The translations under genes were made by a program, and so were the position numbers. A stretch of 64,000 nt of DNA from Bacillota bacterium (GTDB lineage Bacteria; Bacillota; Clostridia; Lachnospirales; Lachnospiraceae), in the NCBI GenBank assembly GCA_023390555.1, contig JAEWCQ010000014.1, positions 1 to 64,000 on the forward strand, given 5' to 3'. This document shows positions 9,041 to 18,100 of the stretch, one piece after another. Numbering within the stretch: position 1 is the first letter of the stretch; every line of letters begins with the position of its first letter. The notes below the pieces were generated by a model. That model was not told the origin of the DNA and ran no database searches. It was given only the letters and a program-made list of their open reading frames with translations.

Positions 9041-9115
9041 CGATATTGACACGGTAAAGTACACTGAAACAGTAAAAAACACAGTAACAGCGTGTGAAAT
9101 AGATTGGAAGATAAA

Positions 9116-10201
9116 ATGGAAAGTAAGAGAGTTGTAGTGGGCATGTCGGGAGGAGTTGACTCCTCCGTGGCTGCCTATCTTTTAAAAAAACAGGGATACG
9201 ATGTCATTGGAGTAACCATGCAGATCTGGCAGGATGAAGATGAGTACGTACAGGAAGAGAACGGTGGCTGCTGTGGTCTGAGTGCAGTGGATGATGCCAG
9301 AAGGGTTGCCCAGAGGCTTGAAATACCCTATTACGTTATGAACTTTAAAAAAGAATTTAAAGAAAATGTAATGGATTATTTCGTCGCGGAATACTTACAG
9401 GGGAGAACTCCAAATCCCTGTATCGCCTGCAACCGCTATGTGAAATGGGAATCTTTACTGCAAAGAGGTCTTGAAATCGGTGCCGACTACATTGCTACCG
9501 GTCATTATGCGAGAATAGCACTTCTGGAGAACGGCCGTTATGCAATCCGTAACTCTGTTACGGCAGCAAAAGATCAGACGTATGCGCTTTATAACCTCAC
9601 GCAGGAACAGCTGTCGCATACCTTGATGCCGGTTGGAGCATATAGTAAGGATGAGATTCGTGCGATTGCTGAGGAGATCGGACTTATGGTTGCCCATAAA
9701 AAGGACAGCCAGGAGATTTGTTTCATACCGGATCACGACTATGCCGGATTCATTGAGAGGGAAGCGGGACAAGCAGTTCCAAAACCGGGTAATTTTGTGA
9801 CTGCGGATGGGACTGTTCTTGGTCGGCATAAGGGAATTACTCATTACACGGTTGGACAGAGAAGGGGCCTTAATCTGGCAATGGGAGAGCAGGTTTTTGT
9901 AACGGAGATCCGACCGGATACCGATGAAGTCGTGATCGGAAAGGCCGAAGATGTTTTCTCCAGAGAAGTTTATGCAGACAGTCTGAATTTCATGGCATTG
10001 CCGGACTTTCCTTCCGGAACCAGGCTTCTTGCCAAGATCCGGTACGCACACAAGGGTGCGATGTGCCGGGTAGAACGTATCGGAGAAGACCGGATTCACT
10101 GTGTTTTTGATGAACCGCAGCGTGCGGTTACACCAGGTCAGGCCATTGTTTTTTATCATGGCGATTACGTGGCAGGCGGTGCGACCATACAGGCAGGCTG
10201 A
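9116..10201 (+). CDS. mnmA: tRNA-specific 2-thiouridylase MnmA
   Basis: 361 residues from the ATG at 9116, five bases after GGAAG; an in-frame TTG at 9104 is disfavoured. The N-terminal PP-loop GMSGGVDSS binds ATP. The catalytic pair is Cys102 (NPCIAC) and Cys202 (SQEICFIPD). The region HYTVGQRRGLNL precedes the C-terminal beta-barrels. The enzyme adds sulfur at the C2 position of wobble U34 in tRNA for Lys, Glu and Gln. It is placed 75 bases after a cysteine desulfurase, its likely sulfur source, and ahead of a strong terminator. Confidence 0.96.
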   Translation: MESKRVVVGMSGGVDSSVAAYLLKKQGYDVIGVTMQIWQDEDEYVQEENGGCCGLSAVDDARRVAQRLEIPYYVMNFKKEFKENVMDYFVAEYLQGRTPNPCIACNRYVKWESLLQRGLEIGADYIATGHYARIALLENGRYAIRNSVTAAKDQTYALYNLTQEQLSHTLMPVGAYSKDEIRAIAEEIGLMVAHKKDSQEICFIPDHDYAGFIEREAGQAVPKPGNFVTADGTVLGRHKGITHYTVGQRRGLNLAMGEQVFVTEIRPDTDEVVIGKAEDVFSREVYADSLNFMALPDFPSGTRLLAKIRYAHKGAMCRVERIGEDRIHCVFDEPQRAVTPGQAIVFYHGDYVAGGATIQAG

Positions 10202-10259
10202 AAGGGCGTTCCGTAGAAAAATTCTGTGTTTTATGCAGATGTTAATATTTCACAGTTAA

Positions 10260-10298
10260 GGCGGCGCATAGAAATCAACCTATGCTGCTGTCTTTTTT
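10260..10298 (+). terminator. Intrinsic terminator after mnmA
   Basis: GGCGGCGCATAG pairs with CTATGCTGCTGTC (12 pairs with one bulged T and two wobble pairs), followed by six T residues. Confidence 0.75.
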
Positions 10299-10335
10299 GT
10301 TCATTTCATGTATCCTGACGAGGGAAGCGATTTGT

Positions 10336-11139
10336 TCATGGAAGCGGGAGGAATTCCGGTTTTCGGTTGTGGAACACAGTGTAATATCTGAAACCGGCGT
10401 CCTTTAGTATGGCAGGAACTTTAGCAAAATCATAGGCAATGTGTTCCGGTTTGTGTCCGTCTGCTCCGATGGTCAGAATCTCTCCGCCGAGTTCCCGGTA
10501 ACGCTTCAGGATATCTTCGGTTGGATTTGGATGTCCGAGGCCGTATTTAAAACCTGCTGTATTGATCTCAATTCCTTTGCTCAGCGCAATCAGGCGCGTC
10601 AGAATACAGTCGATGATTTCAGCGTATTTCCGATAAGAGTAATCCGCATTTTTATTGGGACCGTAGCGTACGACATAGTCAATATGACCATAGACATCGA
10701 AGTCAGAGAAGGCGTTGATATTTTCAAGGATGGATTCGAAATATTCCAGATAGGCTTCCTGTTCACTTTTTCCCTCATAAAAAGAAGCGTAATAAGGGTC
10801 ATAGCCATGTACAACATGGGAAGAGCCGATCACAAAATCAAAAGCATACTGTTGAAGAAGCTGAACGTGCTTCTCGGCAAGATGCGGCTGAAGTCCCAAT
10901 TCGATTCCGATCAGAATCGGAAGCTGCCCAAAATAGGTTTGCTGCAGCTTTTTCATAAAAGGATAATAAGCGTCCAGATCGAGCAGGAACAGATCCGGCT
11001 GATCCGGATAGTCATAATCCAGATGATCGGTGAAGCAGATGCCGGGCAGATGATCTGCAATGGCAGCCTGTACCATCAATTCCGGCGAGGCTTCACTGTC
11101 ACCGGAGAAAAAGGTGTGCATATGCGTGTCCCAGAGCAT
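10336..11139 (-). CDS. Histidinol-phosphatase family PHP-domain phosphoesterase
   Basis: 267 residues. The PHP metal-site motifs appear in order: DTHMHTFFSGDS at residues 4-15, FTDHLDYD near 36-43, GIELGLQPH near 78-86, GSSHVVHGYDPYY, YGHIDYVVRY, INTAG and GADGHKPEHIA near the end. Length and motif order match HisK-type histidinol-phosphatases (HisJ family), which dephosphorylate L-histidinol phosphate in histidine synthesis. There are no other his genes nearby, so another phosphoester substrate is possible. The start has AAGGAGGG upstream on the minus strand. Confidence 0.85.
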   Translation of the reverse strand: MLWDTHMHTFFSGDSEASPELMVQAAIADHLPGICFTDHLDYDYPDQPDLFLLDLDAYYPFMKKLQQTYFGQLPILIGIELGLQPHLAEKHVQLLQQYAFDFVIGSSHVVHGYDPYYASFYEGKSEQEAYLEYFESILENINAFSDFDVYGHIDYVVRYGPNKNADYSYRKYAEIIDCILTRLIALSKGIEINTAGFKYGLGHPNPTEDILKRYRELGGEILTIGADGHKPEHIAYDFAKVPAILKDAGFRYYTVFHNRKPEFLPLP

Positions 11140-11489
11140 GGAAAACCCTCCTTATTTTAAATGGGCGAAATTACTGAAAAACATTTTTGAAATTACGCAT
11201 TTGTAACAAGAAAAAAACAGCTTTTTCGGAGTTACGCCTATTTCTTTGTGTATATTATACAGATTAATATAATGGTATTTAAACATTTTGTCAAAAGATA
11301 ATGTGTGATTGCACTGGAAAGTTGTAAAAAGTGTTTGAAAAAGATTGTCGAATAAAGAAAATGGTGAAAAAATTAACAAAGTGCATGTACCTACTTGAAC
11401 TTTCGGCAGAAATTGGTTAGAATGATAACAGATTGGGAAGAATATCCCAAAGCAAAGATTATTTTCATAAATTCTAGGAGGAATTAATA
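11140..11489. other. 350-base intergenic region upstream of gap
   Basis: AT-rich spacer between the divergent PHP phosphatase and gap genes. It holds the gap promoter near its right end. The rest shows no gene, recognisable riboswitch or strong hairpin. The length of about 65 bases from the -10 to the gap start leaves a modest untranslated leader. Confidence 0.5.
11395..11423 (+). promoter_or_regulatory. gap promoter
   Basis: TTGAAC at 11395-11400 and TAGAAT at 11418-11423 with a 17-base spacer, about 66 bases ahead of the gap start. Confidence 0.6.
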
Positions 11490-12503
11490 ATGGCAGTAAG
11501 AGTAGCAATTAACGGATTTGGCCGTATTGGTCGTCTTGCATTCAGACAGATGTTTGGTGCAGAAGGATATGAAGTAGTAGCAATCAACGATTTAACAAGC
11601 CCTACAATGTTAGCACACTTGTTAAAATACGATTCTTCTCAGGGAAAATATGCATTGGCTGATAAAGTAACAGCTGGCGAAGATTCTATCACTGTTGATG
11701 GAAAAGAAATCAAAATCTATGCAGAAGCAGATGCAAGCAAATGCCCATGGGGTGAATTAAAAGTTGATGTTGTTCTTGAGTGTACAGGCTTCTATGTATC
11801 TAAAGCAAAATCTCAGGCACACATTGATGCAGGTGCTCGTAAAGTTGTTATTTCTGCTCCAGCAGGAAACGACCTCCCTACAATCGTATACAATGTAAAT
11901 CACGAAACATTAAAGGCAGAAGACACCATCATTTCTGCAGCTTCCTGTACAACAAACTGCTTAGCTCCTATGGCAAAAGCATTAAATGAATTAGCACCAA
12001 TCAAATCTGGTATCATGAGCACAATTCACTCCTATACAGGTGATCAGATGACTCTTGACGGACCTCAGAGAAAAGGTGATTTAAGAAGATCCCGTGCAGC
12101 TGCAGTAAACATCGTTCCAAACAGCACTGGCGCAGCAAAAGCAATCGGTTTGGTTATCCCGGAATTAAACGGAAAATTAATCGGATCTGCTCAGCGTGTA
12201 CCGACCCCGACAGGTTCTACTACAATTTTAGTTGCTGTTGTAGAAGGAAAAGTTACGGTTGATGAAATCAACGCTAAGATGAAAGCATCTGCTACTGAAT
12301 CTTATCAGTACAACACAGATGAGATCGTATCTTCTGATATCATCGGAAGCACATATGGTTCTATCTTTGATGCAACACAGACCATGGTATCTCTTATGGA
12401 TGATGGAAATACACAGGTTCAGGTTGTTTCTTGGTATGATAATGAGAACAGCTATACATCACAGATGGTTCGTACAATCAAATACTTCAGCGAACTTGCT
12501 TAA
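11490..12503 (+). CDS. gap: Glyceraldehyde-3-phosphate dehydrogenase, type I
   Basis: 337 residues, full length. The NAD-binding start is INGFGRIGRLAFR (residues 6-18) and the catalytic Cys153 is in SCTTNCLAPM. The C-terminal signature is SWYDNENSYTSQMVRT. It catalyses the NAD-linked oxidation of glyceraldehyde 3-phosphate to 1,3-bisphosphoglycerate in glycolysis. The start follows AGGAGG. Codon choice is noticeably biased (many GCA, GTT, AAA), as expected of a highly expressed gene. It has its own promoter and a terminator before pgk, so its expression can exceed that of pgk and tpiA. Confidence 0.97.
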   Translation: MAVRVAINGFGRIGRLAFRQMFGAEGYEVVAINDLTSPTMLAHLLKYDSSQGKYALADKVTAGEDSITVDGKEIKIYAEADASKCPWGELKVDVVLECTGFYVSKAKSQAHIDAGARKVVISAPAGNDLPTIVYNVNHETLKAEDTIISAASCTTNCLAPMAKALNELAPIKSGIMSTIHSYTGDQMTLDGPQRKGDLRRSRAAAVNIVPNSTGAAKAIGLVIPELNGKLIGSAQRVPTPTGSTTILVAVVEGKVTVDEINAKMKASATESYQYNTDEIVSSDIIGSTYGSIFDATQTMVSLMDDGNTQVQVVSWYDNENSYTSQMVRTIKYFSELA

Positions 12504-12531
12504 TTAAGCGTGAGCATTTAAGACTCAGGAA

Positions 12532-12564
12532 GGGGTCCGGTCTATTGGGACCGGGCTCTTTTTT
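12532..12564 (+). terminator. Intrinsic terminator between gap and pgk
   Basis: GGGTCCGGTC and GACCGGGCTC form a GC-rich stem around TATTGG, followed by TTTTTTA. Partial readthrough into pgk is possible. Confidence 0.75.
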
Positions 12565-12649
12565 ATTTCATAGGAAAGAACTTATCAGAAGATTGCGTCA
12601 AGTGCAATTTTTGTTCGATGGAAAATCAATTATAAAAGGAGAATACACC

Positions 12650-13858
12650 ATGTCATTAAATAAAAAATCAGTAGATGATATTAATGTAAAGGGACTTCGT
12701 GTTCTTTGCAGATGTGACTTCAATGTACCTTTAAAAGAGGGAAAAATCACAGATGAAAACCGTCTGGTGGCAGCACTTCCTACCATTAAAAAATTAGTTG
12801 CAGACGGTGGCAAGGTAATCCTTTGCTCCCACCTTGGCAAACCGAAGGGGGAACCAAAACCAGAGTTGTCCCTGACTCCGGTTGCAGCAAGGCTTTCCGA
12901 ATTGTTAGGACAGGAAGTGAAATTTGCAGCTGATCCGGAAGTAGTTGGACCGAATGCAAAAGCAGCAGTAGAAGCGATGAAAGACGGTGATATCGTTTTA
13001 CTCGAGAATACACGTTACAGAGCAGAAGAGACAAAGAACGGAGAGGCTTTCTCTAAGGATCTGGCATCTCTTTGCGATGTATTTGTAAATGATGCATTTG
13101 GTACGGCACATAGAGCGCACTGCTCCAATGTAGGTGTTGCACAGTTGGTGGACACTGCTGTTGTTGGATACTTAATGCAGAAAGAGATTGATTTCCTTGG
13201 AAATGCAGTTGAAAATCCGGTAAGACCTTTTGTTGCCATTTTGGGTGGTGCAAAAGTTGCTGATAAATTAAATGTAATTTCAAACTTACTTGAAAAATGT
13301 GATACCTTAATCATTGGCGGCGGAATGGCGTACACCTTCTTAAAAGCACAGGGCTATGAAATCGGTATTTCTTTAGTAGATGACAGCAAGCTGGATTACT
13401 GCAAAGAGATGCTCGTGAAGGCTGAGAAGCTTGGTAAAAAATTATTATTGCCGGTAGACGCGATCACAATCAAAGAGTTCCCGAATCCAATCGATGCTCC
13501 GGTAGAAGTTGAAACATATGCATCAGAAAATATGCCGGCAGACAGAGAAGGCTGTGATATCGGACCAAAGACATCTGCTATTTTTGCAGAAGCAGTAAAA
13601 ACAGCCAAGACAGTTGTATGGAACGGACCGATGGGTGTATTTGAAAATCCAACGCTTGCATCCGGTACTATTGCAGTGGCAAAAGCGCTGGCTGAAACAG
13701 ATGCAACAACCATCATCGGTGGTGGTGATTCCGCAGCAGCTGTAAATCAGCTCGGATTCGGTGACAAGATGAGTCACATCTCAACCGGTGGCGGAGCTTC
13801 CCTTGAATTCCTGGAAGGAAAAGAATTACCGGGTGTTGAAGCTGCAAATGATAAGTAG
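12650..13858 (+). CDS. pgk: Phosphoglycerate kinase
   Basis: 402 residues from the ATG at 12650, preceded by AAAGGAG; the open frame extends upstream to 12545 but family alignment begins at MSLNKKSVDDI. Substrate-binding RCDFNVP lies near residue 22 and the HLGKPKG loop near 63. The nucleotide-binding GGGDSAAAV lies near residue 365. It transfers the acyl phosphate of 1,3-bisphosphoglycerate to ADP. It lies between gap and tpiA in the usual glycolytic order, but is separated from tpiA by an unusual repeat cluster. Confidence 0.97.
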   Translation: MSLNKKSVDDINVKGLRVLCRCDFNVPLKEGKITDENRLVAALPTIKKLVADGGKVILCSHLGKPKGEPKPELSLTPVAARLSELLGQEVKFAADPEVVGPNAKAAVEAMKDGDIVLLENTRYRAEETKNGEAFSKDLASLCDVFVNDAFGTAHRAHCSNVGVAQLVDTAVVGYLMQKEIDFLGNAVENPVRPFVAILGGAKVADKLNVISNLLEKCDTLIIGGGMAYTFLKAQGYEIGISLVDDSKLDYCKEMLVKAEKLGKKLLLPVDAITIKEFPNPIDAPVEVETYASENMPADREGCDIGPKTSAIFAEAVKTAKTVVWNGPMGVFENPTLASGTIAVAKALAETDATTIIGGGDSAAAVNQLGFGDKMSHISTGGGASLEFLEGKELPGVEAANDK

Positions 13859-13862
13859 AGCA

Positions 13863-14035
13863 CTTAGCGATTGGCAAGCCGCAGGCGCAGACAGAGCTTA
13901 GTGCGAACTTAGTTCGAAGGAACTTAGCGATTGGCGAGCCGTAAGGCGAAGACAGAGCTTAGTGAATCGAACATCCACAGCGATTGGCAAGCCGTAGGCG
14001 CAGACAGCGTTTCGTGCGAACTTAGTTTTTGAAGA
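13863..14035 (+). repeat. Three tandem copies of an intergenic repeat between pgk and tpiA
   Basis: A motif beginning GCGATTGGCRAGCCG (R = A or G), with the continuation YARGCG-AGACAG, is present three times. The cores start at 13867, 13927 and 13980 (steps of 60 and 53 bases). Copies 1 and 2 continue with AGCTTAGTG and copies 1 and 3 with GTGCGAACTTAG. The copies differ by single-base changes and a one-base insertion in copy 2. The block is more GC-rich than its surroundings, has no open frame with a ribosome site, and fills almost the whole 218-base gap. It resembles a dispersed intergenic element rather than an insertion sequence. Confidence 0.8.
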
Positions 14036-14076
14036 AAGTTTTTTTGTGAGAAAGCAAAGAATGGAGATAAATAGAC

Positions 14077-14826
14077 ATGGCAAGAAGAAAAATCGTTGCT
14101 GGTAACTGGAAGATGAATAAAACTCCAAGTGAAGCAGTAGCATTAGTAGAAGAATTAAAACCTTTGGTAAAAAGTGATGATGTAGACGTTGTTTTCTGTG
14201 TACCGGCAATTGACCTGATTCCGGTTCTTGACGCAGTAAAAGGAACCAATATCGAAGTTGGTGCAGAAAATATGTATTTTGAAGAGAGCGGCGCATATAC
14301 AGGAGAAATTGCTCCGAATATGCTGACCGATATCGGAGTAAAATACGTAGTATTGGGCCATTCTGAGAGAAGAGAGTATTTTGCTGAGTCAGATGAGACC
14401 GTAAATAAAAAAGTATTAAAAGCATTTGCACACGGCATCACACCGATTGTCTGCTGCGGAGAGTCTCTGACACAGAGAGAACAGGGTATTACGATTGACT
14501 GGATTCGTCAGCAGATCAAAATTGCTTTCTTAAATGTGACAGCAGAACAGGCTAAGACAGCGGTAATCGCTTATGAACCTATCTGGGCAATTGGAACCGG
14601 CAAGACTGCAACTGCTGATCAGGCAGAAGAAGTATGTGCTGCAATCCGTGTCTGCATTGGTGAAATTTATGACGAAGCGACTGCAGAGGCAATTCGCATT
14701 CAGTACGGCGGATCTGTAAATGCGCAGACAGCAGCGGAGTTATTTGCAAAACCAAATATCGACGGTGGTCTGGTTGGAGGAGCGTCTCTGAAAGCAGAAT
14801 TTGGACAGATTGTAAATTACAAATAA
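14077..14826 (+). CDS. tpiA: Triose-phosphate isomerase
   Basis: 249 residues, full length. Active-site residues are all present: Lys12 in GNWKMNKT, His95 in LGHSERRE and Glu167 in AYEPIWAIGTGKTA, plus the phosphate-binding QYGGSV loop. It interconverts dihydroxyacetone phosphate and glyceraldehyde 3-phosphate. The start follows a weak GGAG site. The upstream repeat block may carry processing or regulatory signals between it and pgk. A long hairpin terminator follows. Confidence 0.97.
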   Translation: MARRKIVAGNWKMNKTPSEAVALVEELKPLVKSDDVDVVFCVPAIDLIPVLDAVKGTNIEVGAENMYFEESGAYTGEIAPNMLTDIGVKYVVLGHSERREYFAESDETVNKKVLKAFAHGITPIVCCGESLTQREQGITIDWIRQQIKIAFLNVTAEQAKTAVIAYEPIWAIGTGKTATADQAEEVCAAIRVCIGEIYDEATAEAIRIQYGGSVNAQTAAELFAKPNIDGGLVGGASLKAEFGQIVNYK

Positions 14827-14860
14827 AAATAGGTTACTTTAACTTGGGTATCCTGCAAGG

Positions 14861-14913
14861 AAAAGCACTTTTGAATGTTAGATGTTTCGTCTGACATTTG
14901 GAGGTGCTTTTTA
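14861..14913 (+). terminator. Intrinsic terminator after tpiA
   Basis: AAAAGCAC pairs with GTGCTTTT, with an inner stem AATGTTAGA and TCTGACATT closing on TGTTTCG. T residues follow. Confidence 0.75.
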
Positions 14914-15045
14914 TTGTGGGGAGCTTTTTCTAAAAACAAATATTTTCGTTGATTTTCGTAAAACAAGTTATTATGAAATATATATAAAAATAAACATCAA
15001 AAATTGTGCAAATAAATGAAAAAGATAAGCTTTCACATAAAACAC

Positions 15046-15074
15046 TTGTAAGAAAATAACAAAGGTAATATAGT
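15046..15074 (+). promoter_or_regulatory. Promoter for the amylase gene
   Basis: TTGTAA at 15046-15051 and TATAGT at 15069-15074, 17-base spacer, about 48 bases before the gene start. The other part of the 295-base gap is AT-rich without further recognisable signals. Confidence 0.5.
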
Positions 15075-15121
15075 AAAAGAGTGCTTTGGGAAGGGCACGA
15101 GAAAGGAGAAAGGTGAAAAAT

Positions 15122-18100
15122 ATGGAAAAGAGAGCAAAAGTCATGAAAAGCCATAGTTTTTTGAAAAAGACAGCCTCCAAAGTGGTTAGCTGGCTTTTAA
15201 TTATGGCAATGCTGGTAACGTTGCCAGTACTGCCGAATGGAACTGTGGATGCCAAGGCGGCGGGTAGTGAAATGAATATCACGATTCATTTCGATAACAG
15301 TAATTTCAACTATACAACCCCTGCAATGCAGTATTGGGGTGGAACAACGACAGCAGTAACGGGTGCAACTGCAACGGACCAGGCAATTACAGGCTGGGGC
15401 GGAGCTGTGGGGCAGCTTTTTACACAGGATTCTGAAACTAATTTCTGGAGCCTGACCCTGAAGGGGGATTTTACAGGATTCCAGTTCCTGGATTACACGA
15501 ATCCATCCAGTAATACGGCAGGTGCTGGATTTGTCAGCTCCATGTCACAGTATACGGGGGATACGCCGACTGATTTATACTATGTATATAAAGACGGTAC
15601 CTATGGATGGTATCTGGATGCAGCGGGAACAACCCCGATGCCGATACCGGAGTACACGAATCTGACAATACATTATCAGAATGCAGATAGTTGGACAACT
15701 CCAGCAGTACAGTACTGGCAGCCAAGTAACATCACGGTTTCCGGTCAGGTGAGTGAAAGTGCAATTACAGGCTGGGGTGGTGTACTTGGTCATGTCATGA
15801 CTTCTGATACAGCAAACAGTGGATTCTATACCATTTCACTGAAAGGTACGATTGACGGTATGCAGTTTTTGGATATGGCGGATCCAAACAATAATACCGG
15901 TGGAACAATCTATGACAGTGAATTGACCAAGTTTACCGAGGATACGCCAACCGATGTTTACTATCTGTACAAAGATGGTGTATGGGGATGGTACATGGAT
16001 CAGGCCGGAACGATAACACTTGCATCCACAAAAGAGGTATCCGAGAGTGTCACTGATAATAAAGACGGAAGCACCACTTTTACAACAATAGCAGCAGATG
16101 TAACCGATAAGGTGCAGCTTGTTTACGGTGAAAAGTCAAAAGTGGAAGCAGACGGCGAATCTGCAATGACTACGGTAGCAATGAAGGCGGATGTGAACAA
16201 TGCCTACAATTCATCTCCGATTTATTTTGGGGACGGGGCACTGGATATTGTGTACTACTATCTGGTTGATGGAGTGAAAAAGACCATTAGCGATGGCGTA
16301 ACAGTAGGGACTGATACCTATCTGGAATATACAAGAGCAGCATTTACGGGTCGTACCGTATGTGTGGCTGGAACATTTCCGGGAAAAAGCTGGGACGCTA
16401 CATCAAACGCGATGACGTATGTCGGAAACGGACTTTATACCTATACATTTTCAAAAGTTCCGGCAGCCAGCTATCAGTATAAGATTGCAATGGGTGCATG
16501 GGATGAAAATTATGGAGCAAGCGGAAAAGCCAATGGAGATAACATCGCGGTTACCGTTACAACAACACAGGATGTAACCGTATACTACTCAGATTTCAGT
16601 CATTATTCCAGAACAAGTGTGGATTATGTGTACGGTGCTTCTGTTTCAATGACAGGAACCGGAATTGCAGAGGGTACCACACTCAGCGATGACAGACTGA
16701 CCGGTATCTACAGTACCACGATCGCCATGACCGCAGGTACTTATAGCGATACTACGATTACATATGACGGAAACAGCTATGTATTTGACAGCTATGATGT
16801 TGATTCCTCTAAAAATGTAAATTTCTATTTCGATCCGGAAACAGAAATTTATTATAACGATGCTTCGTCCGTAGTGGTCGATAGCACAAAGCTCAAATAC
16901 GACACACAGGATACCAATTATAAGAGTGTGTATGGAGCGGTGGCTACCGATGAAAGCATTACATTTTCCATTGATACAGGTGTGGATGCTACAGCAGTCA
17001 AGCTGTATGTAAAGGGAAAAGAAAACAAAAAGATTGAAATGACGAAAGATGGTGAAGCAGTAAGCGGGGTTCAAAAATGGACGACGACAACAAGCTTTTC
17101 CACTTTGGGAGAATATGACTATTTCTTTGCAATTTATGCCGGCGCATCGGTAATGCTTTATGGCGATGATGACGGATATTATGGAACAGGTACCGCATGT
17201 GATCTGTTAAACCTGATGCCATACGATCTGGTTGTTTATCAATCGGGATTTGAAACACCGGACTGGATGAAGGATGCAGTGGTTTATCAGATATTCCCGG
17301 AGCGTTTCTACGACGGGGATACCTCAAATAACACGGCACAGACAACAGCACGCGGTGCGGAAGACTACGAATATGTAACGGACTGGTATTCTTATCCGGA
17401 AAATCCGGAACAGGAAACGTTGAATCCGGATACTTATCCGGCAGAAGCTTATTCCGGAGACGGTAACTGGAGCAATGAAATCTACGGCGGGGATTTAGAC
17501 GGAATCATAGACCGTATGGATTATCTGAAAGCGCTTGGCGTAAATGTAATCTATCTGAATCCGGTATTCTCTTCGATTTCCAGCCACAGATATGATACCA
17601 GTGACTATACGGAAATTGATCCGATTTTAGGTACAGAGGGTGATTTTGACGACCTGGTTCAGGCAGCAGAAGACAATGATATGCATATCATCCTGGACGG
17701 CGTATTCAACCACGTATCCGATGATTCCAAATATTTTGACCGTTACTACAAATATCTGGATAAATTAAAGACTTCGACGGATGAAACAAAAGCCATCGGT
17801 GCATATCCGTACTGGGCATATGTATTTGATCTGATGAATGAGGAAGAACTGTCTCAGACAGATGCAGAAGCAGCAGCAAAGTCTTATTTTGAAACAAACT
17901 ATGGCATCAATGACTGGACCTATACAAAATGGTTTGACTTTGATGGCAATACCTCCTATGAATTAGATGATAACGATGAACAGGTAACAGATACGATCGG
18001 ACAGCGTGCAGGTAAAGGTGTTTATTCTTATGACTGCTGGTGGGGTTATGATTCCATGCCGGTCATCGTCGCAACAGATGGTTCCGAGTACCAGACAGAG

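Noticed and set aside
13863..14035. CRISPR array
   Set aside because: Only three imperfect copies, with most of each unit repeated rather than alternating with unique spacers, and no cas genes nearby.
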